This document shows, in pieces, positions 47,753 through 58,470 of a DNA stretch of 64,000 bases. Made by a program: the position numbers and the translations under genes. Source of the DNA: Dryococelus australis (taxonomy: Eukaryota; Arthropoda; Insecta; Phasmatodea; Phasmatidae); NCBI GenBank assembly GCA_029891345.1, contig CM057002.1:22306795-22370794 (forward strand), in the 5' to 3' direction. Position 1 is the stretch's first letter. Each line of letters begins with the position of its first letter. The notes under the pieces are model-generated. The model was given only the letters and a program-made list of their open reading frames with translations, was not told the origin of the DNA and did no database searches.

Positions 47753-49170
47753 AAGTGGTATAGTTCCACTTTACTAATTACACAGAACACAAATTTACTA
47801 GGGGCATCAACATTTGACCAATAGAAACCCCAAAAACTATAATGGGGAGGGCTATGAAGATCAGGGAAATTGGGGGTAAAACGAGTGGAAAATGTGTATA
47901 TTTTCATAATAAAATTGTACTCCGCAATGCCCTTTCATTTTTTTTTTCCCTCCCCAGTATTGTATTTCTAACTTGCATTGGTAATATTCTCAATATATGT
48001 ACTGATGGTTCGATATTTTTGCAATTATGCATGTTATCATGACAAAATATTATATCATGAACATAAATTGCAAAACGACCTAAAACAAATAATTAAATTC
48101 CCACTATTACCAAACATTATGCACAGAGCCAGAGTCCCAGCACCAGTAGGGTAGTACTGAAAATACATACATACACTCGCAAATTAGGCTACCGCCCGGT
48201 GGCGAGCTCTCTCAACTCTTCTTCACCCAACCAACTTCTTTTCCACTAACTTCCTGAACTTACCAGCCCCTCTCACAGATATAAATTCCTCCCTCAACAC
48301 ATTCCACTCCCTCACAGACCTCACAAGCATGGACTGCCTACCCGCTCCGTTCTCCTCTAAAACTTCTCACTGTTGTTTCCTCTTCCTCTAAACACCCCCT
48401 TACTTAGCTTGCAGTGTAGCCCTCCACATCCTCCCTCTTCATTCACCAAACTGTACATCCTGACTAGCCGTTCAACTTTCCTCCTGTCCTTCAATGAGTT
48501 CCACCCCATTTCTTTCATCACTGATGGCCTATAGTTCCCGTCTTCTTCATAATCTTGCCCCTACATTCTCCACCTACCCTTCACCCATTTTGCTGCCTTT
48601 CTCTGCACCTTTTCCAGTTCTCGCATCTCCACATCCACATACGGGTCCCATACTGCTGCAGCATATTCTAACATTGGCCGTACCATTGTGCCATATGCCT
48701 TCTCGTTCACCTCACAGCTGACTCCACTCAGCACCCTTCCCAGCATACCCAGAGCCCTTTTTCTCTTTGCTACCACCCTCTCTAGCTGTTTTTTCCACCT
48801 GAGGTCTCCCTGCAGTACAATCCCTGCAGTATATCCCTAACACAGTGATTCAATCTTGTCAGCAATTTTTTTTTGGTGAGGACGTGAAGCATCACGCATC
48901 CGCAGAGCTTGAAGTTTACTCTAAGAAAGTAAATTAGTGCGTGTTTGGTAATATAGTGAATTTAGGTATTGTTCAGTTAGGTCGTTTAGCAACTTATCTC
49001 TTCGTGATAAAATATTACGATTACGTACATATTTTTCGCACATTTTAACCCTGAAATTTCCCCTATCTTCATAACCCCACACTATTGTATTTCTGTTTTG
49101 TATTGACGTCATCTTGATGCCCCTAGTAAATTCGTGTTCTGTGTAATTAGTAGAGAGTAACTATTCCTCT
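47753..49170. mobile_element. Long-TIR DNA element split by LINE copy C
   Basis: The left arm from about 47760 (tatagttccactttactaat, then tacacagaacacaaatttac and taggggcatca) matches, inverted, the right arm ending near 49165 (complement: atagttactctctactaatt, then tacacagaacacgaatttac). The arms stay alignable for about 150 bp (gggctatgaagatcagggaaa against gggttatgaagatagggg). LINE copy C lies between them, leaving a core of about 750 bp. The whole sits in intron 1 of the BED gene. No transposase frame recognised; exact ends uncertain. Confidence 0.65.
48175..48825 (-). mobile_element. CR1/L2-like LINE, copy C, 5'-truncated 3' end
   Basis: Matches the last 0.65 kb of LINE copy A in the same orientation, encoding the C-terminal end of ORF2 (KAYGTMVRPMLEYAAAVWDP on -). 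Homology ends abruptly after gcagtacaatccct at 48825, typical of 5' truncation. On the 3' side it ends in GAGTG followed by a (TATG)n stretch at 48163-48174, as in copy A. Confidence 0.92.
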
Positions 49171-49302
49171 TGCAGTGGGTTCCCCCCCCCCCCCCCGGAA
49201 AAGCCGCGATGACTTTAAAACATGGCTTGTCTTTCAAATATTTATGTATGATCGCGGCTGCACTTAGAAAAGGAAAATTTCATATTAAAAACACATACAT
49301 AC

Positions 49303-49500
49303 CTTTTTAGTATTTAAAGGATAGTCACCATTATGTCTGTCCAGAAAAGTGTGGTGCTTTTTGCGCAAATGTTTCTTTAGATTACTGATAGACGTTCTGT
49401 AAGAGAGTTTGTGTTGACAAACATCACACGTCGCAAACTCACTATCCACTATGGTAAAGAAATTCCACAACTGACTTGTTTTTCTTCTGGTATGACTCAT
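49303..49500 (-). CDS. BED-type zinc-finger protein, first coding exon
   Basis: From an ATG at 49500 (context GAAAATGAG) the exon encodes 66 residues: MSHTRRKTSQLWNFFTIV, then the finger CDVCQHKL...SNLKKHLRKKHH. This gives the BED pattern: W and FF, Cys-x2-Cys, and His-x5-His with the leucine spacing SNLKKHL. It ends with NTKK at a consensus donor AAG|GTATGT in phase 0. BED fingers bind DNA and occur in chromatin-boundary proteins and in hAT transposases or host proteins derived from them. The clean splice pair, the only one of its kind near a finger in this window, suggests an expressed host gene, not a transposon fragment. No hAT catalytic region is seen downstream on this strand. Confidence 0.75.
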
Positions 49501-50534
49501 TTTCGTATAATTATGCACAGCGAAATGATAATCAATTAAAATTTAACCTCTCATTAGGCATATTTCCCACTCTGTACGTATAAGCGTCGGTATTCGGTCG
49601 GATAGACATAACACCATAGAACACGGAGTAAAATTACATCACCCGAAATTCATACGTGCATCCACCGATGTACACCGACGTTCGAAAATTAATCATTTGG
49701 TGAGAACGGTTGAACCGGTTTTCCCATCAGTTCCACCGGCCTGAAAATCTGGTGGAACAGATGGATGACAAAAACATTAACCGATAAATTTTTGAACGCT
49801 TTCTCTGAAAAATAAACGTTAAAAATACCCATAACTCGTATTTTCAAGCATTTTAAAATATGCCAAATTAATTCAGACGTCACGTTTTATAAATGGGCCA
49901 TGGAAACTAAAATTAGAGTGAAAATGTATTAGTGTGTGTCCTAAAGCAGATGAAAAAACTGCTGAAAGTCCACCAGATGTTCTAAAATTTACTCAACCGG
50001 TGTATAAACCATTGATGGATCAATCGATGAATTTTCGAATTGGCATATGCCTAGGGGGAACATATATTTCATGGAAGAGGATTGTTTCTTCTTCCATAGA
50101 TATATCAACTTTTTTTTAAATTTTCCTAACCTAAAAAATCATTATGTATTTAAATAGTTCGGAATGAATATTTTACGTATTTTTCGTAGGAAATATGCTT
50201 GTATTAATGTTTTTCAAGGTTATTTTCAACACTACTTAGATCTTATTTGCACCGTTTGAGAGTTGTTGAGCGAGTGTTACTAATAACAAAAAGTTTGCAC
50301 CAATCGCTGATCGAGCCCATGCATTCCTGTATTTACCATTCACGTCATGTGAATGAATGTTATAGTTTTTTATTCCAGCCAGTGAACACTCGTACCGTCT
50401 GCACATTCTGATGCAACCTTGAGTGTTAAACGAGTCTCAAGAGCGATATTTTCCATTTAAAATTCTTGGTACTTTGCAGTGAAATTACAAATATAATCTT
50501 ACGTTTGCCGCTCTTAATAGTTGTAGGTTTTGCT
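49501..50534. other. Upstream region of the BED gene; non-coding
   Basis: Presumably contains the promoter on -; the area at 49570-49740 is richer in CpG (cgtcggtattcggtcgg, ccgatgtacaccgacgttcg) than its surroundings. No TATA box at a convincing distance. From 49750 to 50534 AT-rich and unrecognised. Confidence 0.35.
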
Positions 50535-53005
50535 TACCATTTTATAGACCACCAGGACAGGGATGGCAGGCAATTGAGATGATCAAGGAGAGGGTCGGTA
50601 GACTAAAGGATAAGCAGAGGATTGTTGTAGCAGGGGTTTTGAATATGCCAGGGGTGAAATGGGTAGAGGGTGCAGAAGGAATGGGTAGCATGATGCAGAG
50701 AATGGCAGCACAGTTAGTGAACAGAGGATTAGTCCAGGTAGTAGAAACACCTACGAGATGGAATGGGGAGGGTGTTGGGTCAGTGCTGGATGTAGTGTTG
50801 GTCAGACTTGGGAATGCTGCAATTGGTGCAATATTATTGGATGGTATAAGCAACCATAATATCCCGGTTGTGGAAATTGGAATTGGCAGGATGAGGGAAG
50901 AGCAAACAGCAGAAAGGTTGGGGTGGAAGTATGAGAGAGGAGACAAGAAGGGGCAGAAATCTTCCTGAGGGACAGGTTTAAAAAATGGTGTATGGAGGTG
51001 GTGTAGAGGGGTTGTGGAGGGAATTTAGAGGATTAATGGAGGTTATGTTGAGAAATTTGTGCCAATGATAAGGTTACGGACTGAGGGAGATCTGCCATAT
51101 TATGGACAGGAGATTTTGAAAATGAAGAAGAAGTGCAGAAAATTACATGTCAAGTGGAGAAATGAAGGGATGATACGATCTAAAGAAATGATGAAACAAA
51201 TGGGTAGGGAGCTTGAAAGTAAGATTAATCATGCAAGGAATGTATTTCTGGGGAACATGGTGGAAGAAGGAAAGGCAAGGAATGGGGGAAATTGTTTAGG
51301 TATGTTAGAAGGTTAAGTGGAGGAGAGGAAGGGATGGTAGGCATGCGACAAATGACCAAGAAAAATCGGAGATGCTGCAAGGACAGTACTTGTCAGTGTT
51401 TGAGGCAAAGGAGGATTGGAATAATTCGGGTGGCGTTTAGTAAGTTTAAGATGAGGGAGTAGGGGTTTGAAGAGCAATAAGGCAGGGGGTCCAGATGGGA
51501 TAGGAAACGCAGCACTAAAGTTTGGTGGCAGGGAGTTGGTGAAATATTTAGAGGTGCTGTTTAAAAAGTCCTTAGGAGAGGGTAAGTTACCACAAGATTG
51601 GAAGGATGCAATGGTGGTACCTATATACAAGCAGGGAGAGGATAGAAGGAGGCCTGGCAGCTACAGACCAGTGAGTCTCACATCAAGTACGGGAAAAGTA
51701 ATGGAGAGGCTGGCAGTGCAGTTTGTGGTTAGGGTTATGAACAATAGGAATTGGTTGGAGGAGTCCCAGCATGGTTTCAGGAGGGGATACTCATGTGAGA
51801 CTCACCTGGCTGGGTTATTAGAGGATCTGGTGCAGGTAGTTGATGAGGGGAATGCCTGCTTCATAGATTTTGAGAAGGCATTTGATAAGGTGCCCCATGG
51901 GACATTGATAAGGAAAGTGGAGGCGCTGATACCGGACAGGAGGGTAGTAGTGGAATGGATAGGAAACTTCCTCAGGGGGCGAAGGTAGAGGGTGAAAGAG
52001 GGGGATGCAATATTGGAGGAAAAGGAGGTTACGTCAGGGGTGCCACAGGGAAGCATGATGGGTCCTTTGTTATTTACCATAATGGTAAATGACATGGGTT
52101 TGGGGATTAAGGGAAAAATAAGATTGTTTGCAAACAATTGTGTTGTGTATACTGCAGTGTGAAGGGGGGAGGAATTTGCAGGCGGACATTGACAAGATAT
52201 GGTTCTGGACCAGGAAAAATAAAATTAAGGTAAATGTAAGAAAAACTAAGGTAGTGAGGTTTACAAGGAAGAAGATGATAAGCAGGGACATGTACAGATG
52301 GGAGGGACAAGAGATAGAAGAAGCAGTATCTAGGGATTGTACTGCAGGGAGACCTCAGGTGGAAAAAACAGGTAGAGAGAGTGGTTGCAAAGGGAAGAAG
52401 GGCTCTGGATATGCTGGGAAGGTTGCTGAAGGGAGTCAGCTGTGAGGTGAAGGATAAGGCTCATGGCACAATGGTATGGCCAATGTTAGAGTATGCTGCA
52501 GCAGTATGGGACCCGTATGTGGAGGTGGAGGTGTGAGAACTGGAAAAGGTGCAGAGAAGGGCAGCAAGATGGGTGAAGGGTAGGTGGAGAAGGCAGAGGC
52601 AAGATGATGAGGAAGAAGGGAAATATAGGCCATCAGTGATGATGAAAGAAATGGGGTGGAGCTGATTGAAGGACAGGAGGAAAGTTGAACAGTTAGTCAG
52701 GATGTACAGGATGGTGAATGAAGAGGGAGGATGGGGAAGGCCACGCTGTAAGCTCAGTAAGGGAGTGTTTAGAGGGAGAGGAAACAACAGTGAGAAGCTT
52801 CAGAAGGTGTGGAGGAGAACGGAGCGGGATAGGCAGTCCATGCTTGTGAGGTCTGTGAGGGCGTGTAATATGTAGCGGGAAGAATTGGTATCTGCGAGGG
52901 GGGTTGGAAAGTTCAGGAAGGGAGTAGAAGAGGAGTTTAGACTGGTAAGGGAGAGGTGAGAGAGCTCGCCACTGGGCGGTAGCCTAATTGCGAGTGTGTT
53001 GTTAT
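50535..53005 (+). mobile_element. CR1/L2-like LINE, copy B, 5'-truncated
   Basis: Closely related to copy A but on the opposite strand. It starts inside the endonuclease domain (FYRPPGQGWQAIEMIKERV from about 50538) and runs to the same 3' end (gccactgggcggtagcctaa, then ttgcgagtgtg). It retains the YRPPG motif that copy A has lost by deletion, so neither copy derives directly from the other. No poly(A); the end passes into tgttgttattatttt. Confidence 0.93.
50547..52970 (+). pseudogene. LINE copy B ORF2 relic (endonuclease C-terminal part and RT)
   Basis: Segments in order: VVAGVLNMPGVKW, ETPTRWNGEGVGSVLDVVL and GISNHNIPVVEI of the endonuclease (50579-50968). Then RT: NKAGGPDGIGNAALKF, SYRPVSLTSSTGKVMERL, FRRGYSCETHLAG, FEKAFDKVPHG, SGVPQGSMMGPLLF and RLFANNCVVYT (51467-52160). 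Last is the C-terminal region (MVNEEGGWGRPRCKLSKGVF, 52666-52875). Frameshifts and stops occur near 50965, 51310, 51990 and 52150. The catalytic changes (GVLN, SNH, FANN) are the same as in copy A. Confidence 0.93.
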
Positions 53006-53065
53006 TATTTTCACAGAACTGTAACTGTCAATACAGAATATAGCTGTTTGGTTTATTGTTTACCC

Positions 53066-55807
53066 TTAACTGGTGTCGTGGGGTTCCTTGGGGGCATGCC
53101 AGGTGTTTATGTACTGATGTCTTATTTCTTTTTTCGCAGAGCCGACTGCTCTTCGCAGTTCTCTCCTGCCAGTCAGTCTTCAGCAAGCACAGCAAATGGT
53201 GGCCATTTCACATATGTTCTTTGCTGTTCTTTCTGTGTCACTTGCCCCATGGGACCCCTTGACACAATTAGTGTAACTTTTTTTTTTCTGCGTATCACTG
53301 TTAATTATTTGCACAATATCGTTTTTTTTTTATGCAATGTCTGGGAAGCCTCTCATTTCTAAAATATGTGGGAACGACCCAAATTTTTCACAAGTGGTGA
53401 CTGAGTGGCTGAATAAATGTGACAGTGACATTTCCAGTATCAAAGATTCCAGCGAGGAGAGTGATTGTGAAATCGAAAGTGAACATGTTACTGAATCTGA
53501 ACATAGTGATGTAAAGTTTGAAGAGGAAAGTGATAAACGTACACAAGTAAAAGCTTTTTATGGGAAGGACAAATCAAAATGGTCAGTACAAGAGCCTACA
53601 AGCAACATTCTGAAACTTCAAGGGATGTGAGGTGTTCAGCGAAATGCTAGTGAAGTAGATCCTATCACTGCATGGAACTTTATTTTTAGTGATGATATGG
53701 TCAGAAATATTTTGACATGTGCTAACATAAAACTCCAGATTGCACGAACCAAATACCTACAAGAATGAAACCAGAACAGAATTCAGAGATTGTAATGCCA
53801 CTGAAATGAAAGCATTACTGGGGCTGTTGATATACACATATGTATTGAAGTGGAACCATGAGAATGTGGATACCACTTTTGTGACTGATGGGACTGGATG
53901 CGAAATATTCAGAATGGTAATGTCAGCAAAAAGATTCCATGTACTTTTAGTCTGTCTTAGATTCAATGATGTTTCTGTGAGGGTAGAAAAAAAAAGAAAT
54001 ATGACCCAGCAATAGCTGTGTATCAATCCTGTTGTAACAGTTCAATTGCAACTCTCAAAAATCATTTTGTATTGGCACTTATATTACAATTGACGAGATG
54101 CTGGTTGCATTCAAAGGTCGACGTCACCTCAAAATGTATATGCCAAACAAGCCAGCAAAATATGGCATAAAAATGGAGTGCCTAACAGATGCGATAAATA
54201 ATTATGTTTACAACACCTACATTTACGTGGGAAAGGCAGCTATGGAAAAGATTTTTCTCTCAAGGAAAAAAATAAATTAATTTCTGTCCCAACTGAAGCA
54301 TCTCTCCGTCTATGCCATCCTATTGTTCGGAGTAACGAGAACGTCGCAGGCGGCAGCTGATATTCATCAATTGAATTGGTGGAAACTTCACTAGAGAATG
54401 GATTGACGTATGTCTGTAGTCTAAAGAAAACCAAGCCCCAGTTACCTACACAGTTCCCACCAGCAAGATTGAGAGAAGTTGGGTCATCAATGTATGGATT
54501 TACAAACAAGATGACTCTGGTTTCACGTGTACCAAAGAAAGGGAAAGCTGTTATACTGATTTCTTATATGCATCACAGCAAGGAAGATGGTCAAAGCTTG
54601 GGTAAACCTGAGATCATTAGTTTATGTAACAGCACAAAAGGATGGGTTGACACTAGATCAGATGTGTGCAAATTACTTGAGCGGTCGTAGAACACGGCAA
54701 TGGACAATGGCTGTTTTCTTCAGAATACTTGATATGAGTGCAGTGAATTTATTTATCCTTCACCAATCCTACAAGCAAAGAAAAGTATTGCTTTGAGTGG
54801 ACTTCATGAAAGTATTAGCAATGCTCTCGATGCCTGTCGCCAGCATCAAAGCTCTGAGCCATACTTGAGGCAAAGAATGGCAAACACTCGAATGCCTCGT
54901 ACGCTGAGGCAAGCGATAGGATGCATTCTTGGTACTGGACTCCCAATACAGAACCTGACAGAAGAGAGACTATCAAGAGAAAGCAGCAAAATATGTCTGT
55001 CATGTCCGGCTGCTGAAAGAAAGAAGACTATAATACTGCGCATTTTGTAGTAGTCCAGTTTGTCTTCAATGCACCAAGAAGATTTGCCCAAGCTGTACAG
55101 AGGATTTGAATGATGAGTGAAATGAACTTTCTCTATGTAGTTGTTGCCATATTGGTGAATCATAACTTTTTGTGTTATTATTTGGTAATACCATTTCTCC
55201 ATTTTTAGAAATACAATGTTGCAATGACATAAATGTCTACATTATTTTGAATTGTAATTAGCATTATACATTTTCATTGAGATCCAGTGTTATTACAGAA
55301 AATTTTTAGTAATAATCATATCTTGCTCGTTGTTGCCTTTATTATCTACATCATATCTAAATAAATTATTTAGTTAAAAAAAGAATTAGTTAAAATTTCT
55401 AATGAAAATATATTTAAAATTTGGAAAAAGTATAAAATTATATTTAGAAAATATGTATTTTTGTAGGAAAGAAACTGCACTGTATATATTGGTAAAATTT
55501 CACATGAGTATCTACAAATTGTAAAATTAGAAATACTTTGTTACATATGTTACATTTATTTAATGTGAGTGCAGTAAGATCTAGCATGTTGGTTTGTAAA
55601 TCCATAACAATTTTTGCAGTCTCTTGTAAAAGAAATTTTTTTAATAGAATAACTAGGCCACAAACTTGCTGTATTCTGTGTTACATATACTCAAATATGT
55701 AACATGTTGGGCCCAAATACAAATATATAAACACTTTTTTTTAAATATTGTGCGCCGAGGGACCCTATGACACAATTTGTGTTACAAAACACGACGACTC
55801 CTTTTAA
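53066..55807 (+). mobile_element. piggyBac DNA transposon with decayed ends
   Basis: A piggyBac transposase relic occupies the middle. TTAA occurs at 53066-53069 and at 55804-55807 (another at 55811-55814), the expected target. The terminal inverted repeats are weak: ctggtgtcgtgggg on the left against aaggagtcgtcgtg on the right. A subterminal motif of about 30 bp (gggaccccttgacacaatta at 53251; gggaccctatgacacaattt at 55759) occurs near both ends in the same orientation. Confidence 0.8.
53337..55120 (+). pseudogene. piggyBac transposase, inactivated
   Basis: Begins MSGKPLISKICGNDPNFSQ and has an acidic N-terminus. In order follow FYGKDKSKWSVQEPTSN, ITAWNFIFSDDMVRNIL, IKLQIARTKYLQE and ALLGLLIYTYVLKWNHENVD. 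Next is the first catalytic block, TIDEMLVAFKGRRHLKMYMP with PAKYGIKMECLTDA (about 54087-54240). The second block reads NVAGGS(stop)YSSIELVE, where the family has an Asp and Trp before YSS, so its catalytic Asp is lost. The third block, around VDT/DQMCANYL, is split by a frameshift at about 54655. A C-terminal cysteine cluster (SSPVCLQCTKKICPSC, about 55055-55105) closes the protein before a TGA. The enzyme normally excises and inserts at TTAA; this copy cannot. Confidence 0.93.
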
Positions 55808-57846
55808 TGGTTAAGGAAGCTGAACAATACATACTTCCTCCTGCTGCGAACCATAAAGTCGGTTTTCACAATTGAGCGATGCGATGCAACGCAGCGTGTC
55901 CGACTCTTGCAGCCAGCGATGAGTGTTAATTGCGTCTTCACAATAGAGCAATGTTCTGTCGCCGGCGACACATACCGTGCTGCCATCTGTTATCCTGCAA
56001 GGAAGCTCACAATGAAATACTAAAAGCAAACTAAAAGCAGTGATTTTTCTTATTATTTAGTCAATAAAATGGATTATATTTTAGTGATACTATCTTTTCA
56101 TTAACAAAAATGTATTAAAATTCAAAATTATATTTTAGAATATGAACGACTATTATGGCATCAGAAAACATTATACTGTTGTTTTCCTAAAGGTAGCAGA
56201 ATTTTATATAAATTTGGACTCTTATTAGTATCCCTGCAAACCAATTTATTATGTACATTTTGATTTGGACCGCTCTTTGCAGAAAGGAACCAACCCACCA
56301 AATTGTAAAAAAATGAGCCTAACATGTAAACGTAATCGTTACACCTTCTTCTACATTCTGATGATAAGACGCAGTGGCGATGTGTGCTATAATTTCATCT
56401 CCCCAACAATGGGGAGTGGGGCCCGTAGTTCCTCCTCCGGGAAAATTTGGCTTTCAAGGTGCAAAATGGTGCCATTAAACATTTTTTCATACTTTAATTT
56501 AAAAAAAAACACTGCTTGTGGAAATATTAATATTTTTTAACATAAAATTTGCCACAGTGAAAAATATTACAAAGATACCTTCATCAAACCCGGAACCTTG
56601 TCCACTCAAAATCAATATTATTTTAATACCCGTCGACAGTGAGGTATTTACATATGGAGCAATTTTGTTCGTACAGAAGAGTAGACGCGCAGAATGATTT
56701 TTCGTTTGTGTAAAGATGGAAAGCAGTCAACGCGAACGAGCAGGAGGCAGGAAAAAACGAAGTAGGTAGAGTGCGAATCAAAAGAGTAGATTCTTCTCGC
56801 ACAGCGTGAGGGGAGGAAGCACAGAAGGGGAAGTGTCTAGTGATAACCTGCAGGACGGAGGGAACACGAGAGGGAGGGTAGCCGAAGTCATAACAGCCGA
56901 GCCGAAAACACATTTACCATTATCCTTGTGCCCGTGTCAGTTACAGTTCGTATCGTGCAGCTATAATTCACCAATAATAAATTGATGATTTCATTTCAAC
57001 CAGTTGCAGCACAGTTGCGAAGATATAGGGACATATGAGCAGATCATGCAGGGTGTGTGCGAAGACCGACCACGGGTGTAACAGATGTTTATGATACCCA
57101 AATGTCCTTGAATTGCTAATCAGTGTAATTTGATGCACTGACACTGAACGTCGTCACCAAGAGCGATAGTTTGCGCCACACTTCTATCTTACTCGATTCT
57201 CAGACTCGCACAGTAATTTTATCATTTTTATGTAGCGTATACATCGCACACGAATATGTATAACATTCTCAGCACCAAAACTAAGTTAAATATAAACAAT
57301 ACGATTTGTGTTGTGTGCGCGAACTTGCCCATGCATCGATCTAGTTACTGTCAACTACACCGCGCCGACTGCCTGCGGGTAGGCCAGCTTCAGCTATGTC
57401 CGCTTCAGTTCGGTGAAGAAAGCACTACCATCGTAGCTTCTAACACAGGTTGACGCAGCCATAAGCCCCCGCCCCTCCCCGGGCGGTCTTCCTACCTTGC
57501 CCCTCCTCCCTGTCAGCCGGGAAACCCCTGCGACCGTTTACCTGCTGAAAGCATTACTTACAGCGCTTCCAAACATCTTGGTTTTGCTAGCCAACGAGTT
57601 GTTTTCTTATAATGTACAGTATTGTTTCCAGAGTAGAATGTGTACGGCATGAGTGAAAAGTTTCCTTAAAGTAAATATAAGTTAGCATTTAATATTTATT
57701 TTAAATATAACATTGTCAGCAAACTGTCTGGGCAAGTACTGTTTGCCTTGCTTGCCCTAACAAGACACCACTGAACCTAAAACCGTACTGTTCTGTCATC
57801 TGTGCTTTGTTAAAAATAACACTGAATGCTCTTTAGCAGAATTACA

Positions 57847-57889
57847 TTCTGCAGAAAGGAACCATGCGGTTTGGTTCTTTTCTGCAGAA
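57847..57889. repeat. 43-bp near-perfect palindrome built from the element's terminal motif
   Basis: TTCTGCAGAAAGGAACCA and, after the 7-bp spacer tgcggtt, TGGTTCTTTTCTGCAGAA form inverted arms of 18 bp. Each arm contains the motif found in the terminal repeats of the surrounding 2.55 kb element. Confidence 0.85.
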
Positions 57890-58089
57890 CATTAAATTAC
57901 AGTACATTTATATTCAACAGGACAGCACCATGTGAGTTGTTTCATTATTTTCTTGACACACAAATACTATTAATTTTCTTAGGAAGGTACACAGTAACAC
58001 ATATTGTTCAGGTGGTTTAGGCATGCTAAATGTGTTTTTAAGTGATGGTAGATCTAAATAATGGAAAAATTTAAGCAAAGGCAAAAAAA

Positions 58090-58470
58090 TTGTTGAGCTT
58101 TGTGTATCGAAAAACTAAGAATAGTATTATGGTATATGTCCCGATTCTGTACAAAAGTTATGTACTCCACGACCAAGACGAGGTTGCAAGAGAAAACATG
58201 AAACATCAAGAGAAGGAAACAAAGAAAAAACGAAAAAGAAACGAAGAACATTACAATCACAAAGGTGTAAAAGTTGTGAAATCTTTCAAAGATTACCAAT
58301 GCAGTTGCTCATAAAAGTGCAATGAGAGACTGCCAACAGAAGCCAGAAAAGAACAGTATATCAAATATTGGGAGCTTGGCTCGTATGAGGCACAAACCAC
58401 TTTGTCCCCGCTGCACTACATTCAGCAAGTTATATTGTTTTAGTAGTTTTGTGTGTAACTCCATAAAAAA
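58090..58470 (+). pseudogene. Cys/Lys-rich relic frame, possible transposase N-terminus
   Basis: The frame reads SYVLHDQDEVARENMKHQEK, a basic stretch (KKKRKRNEEHYNHKG), then YQCSCSK. After a one-base shift it continues KCNERLPTEARKEQYIKYWE and LGSYEAQTT. The CSKKC...LP...R....KYW.LG pattern resembles the N-terminal cysteine region of a common insect transposon-type protein. Only this part is present and it ends about 350 bp from the element's right end, so it cannot encode a full transposase. Identification is by impression only. Confidence 0.35.
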
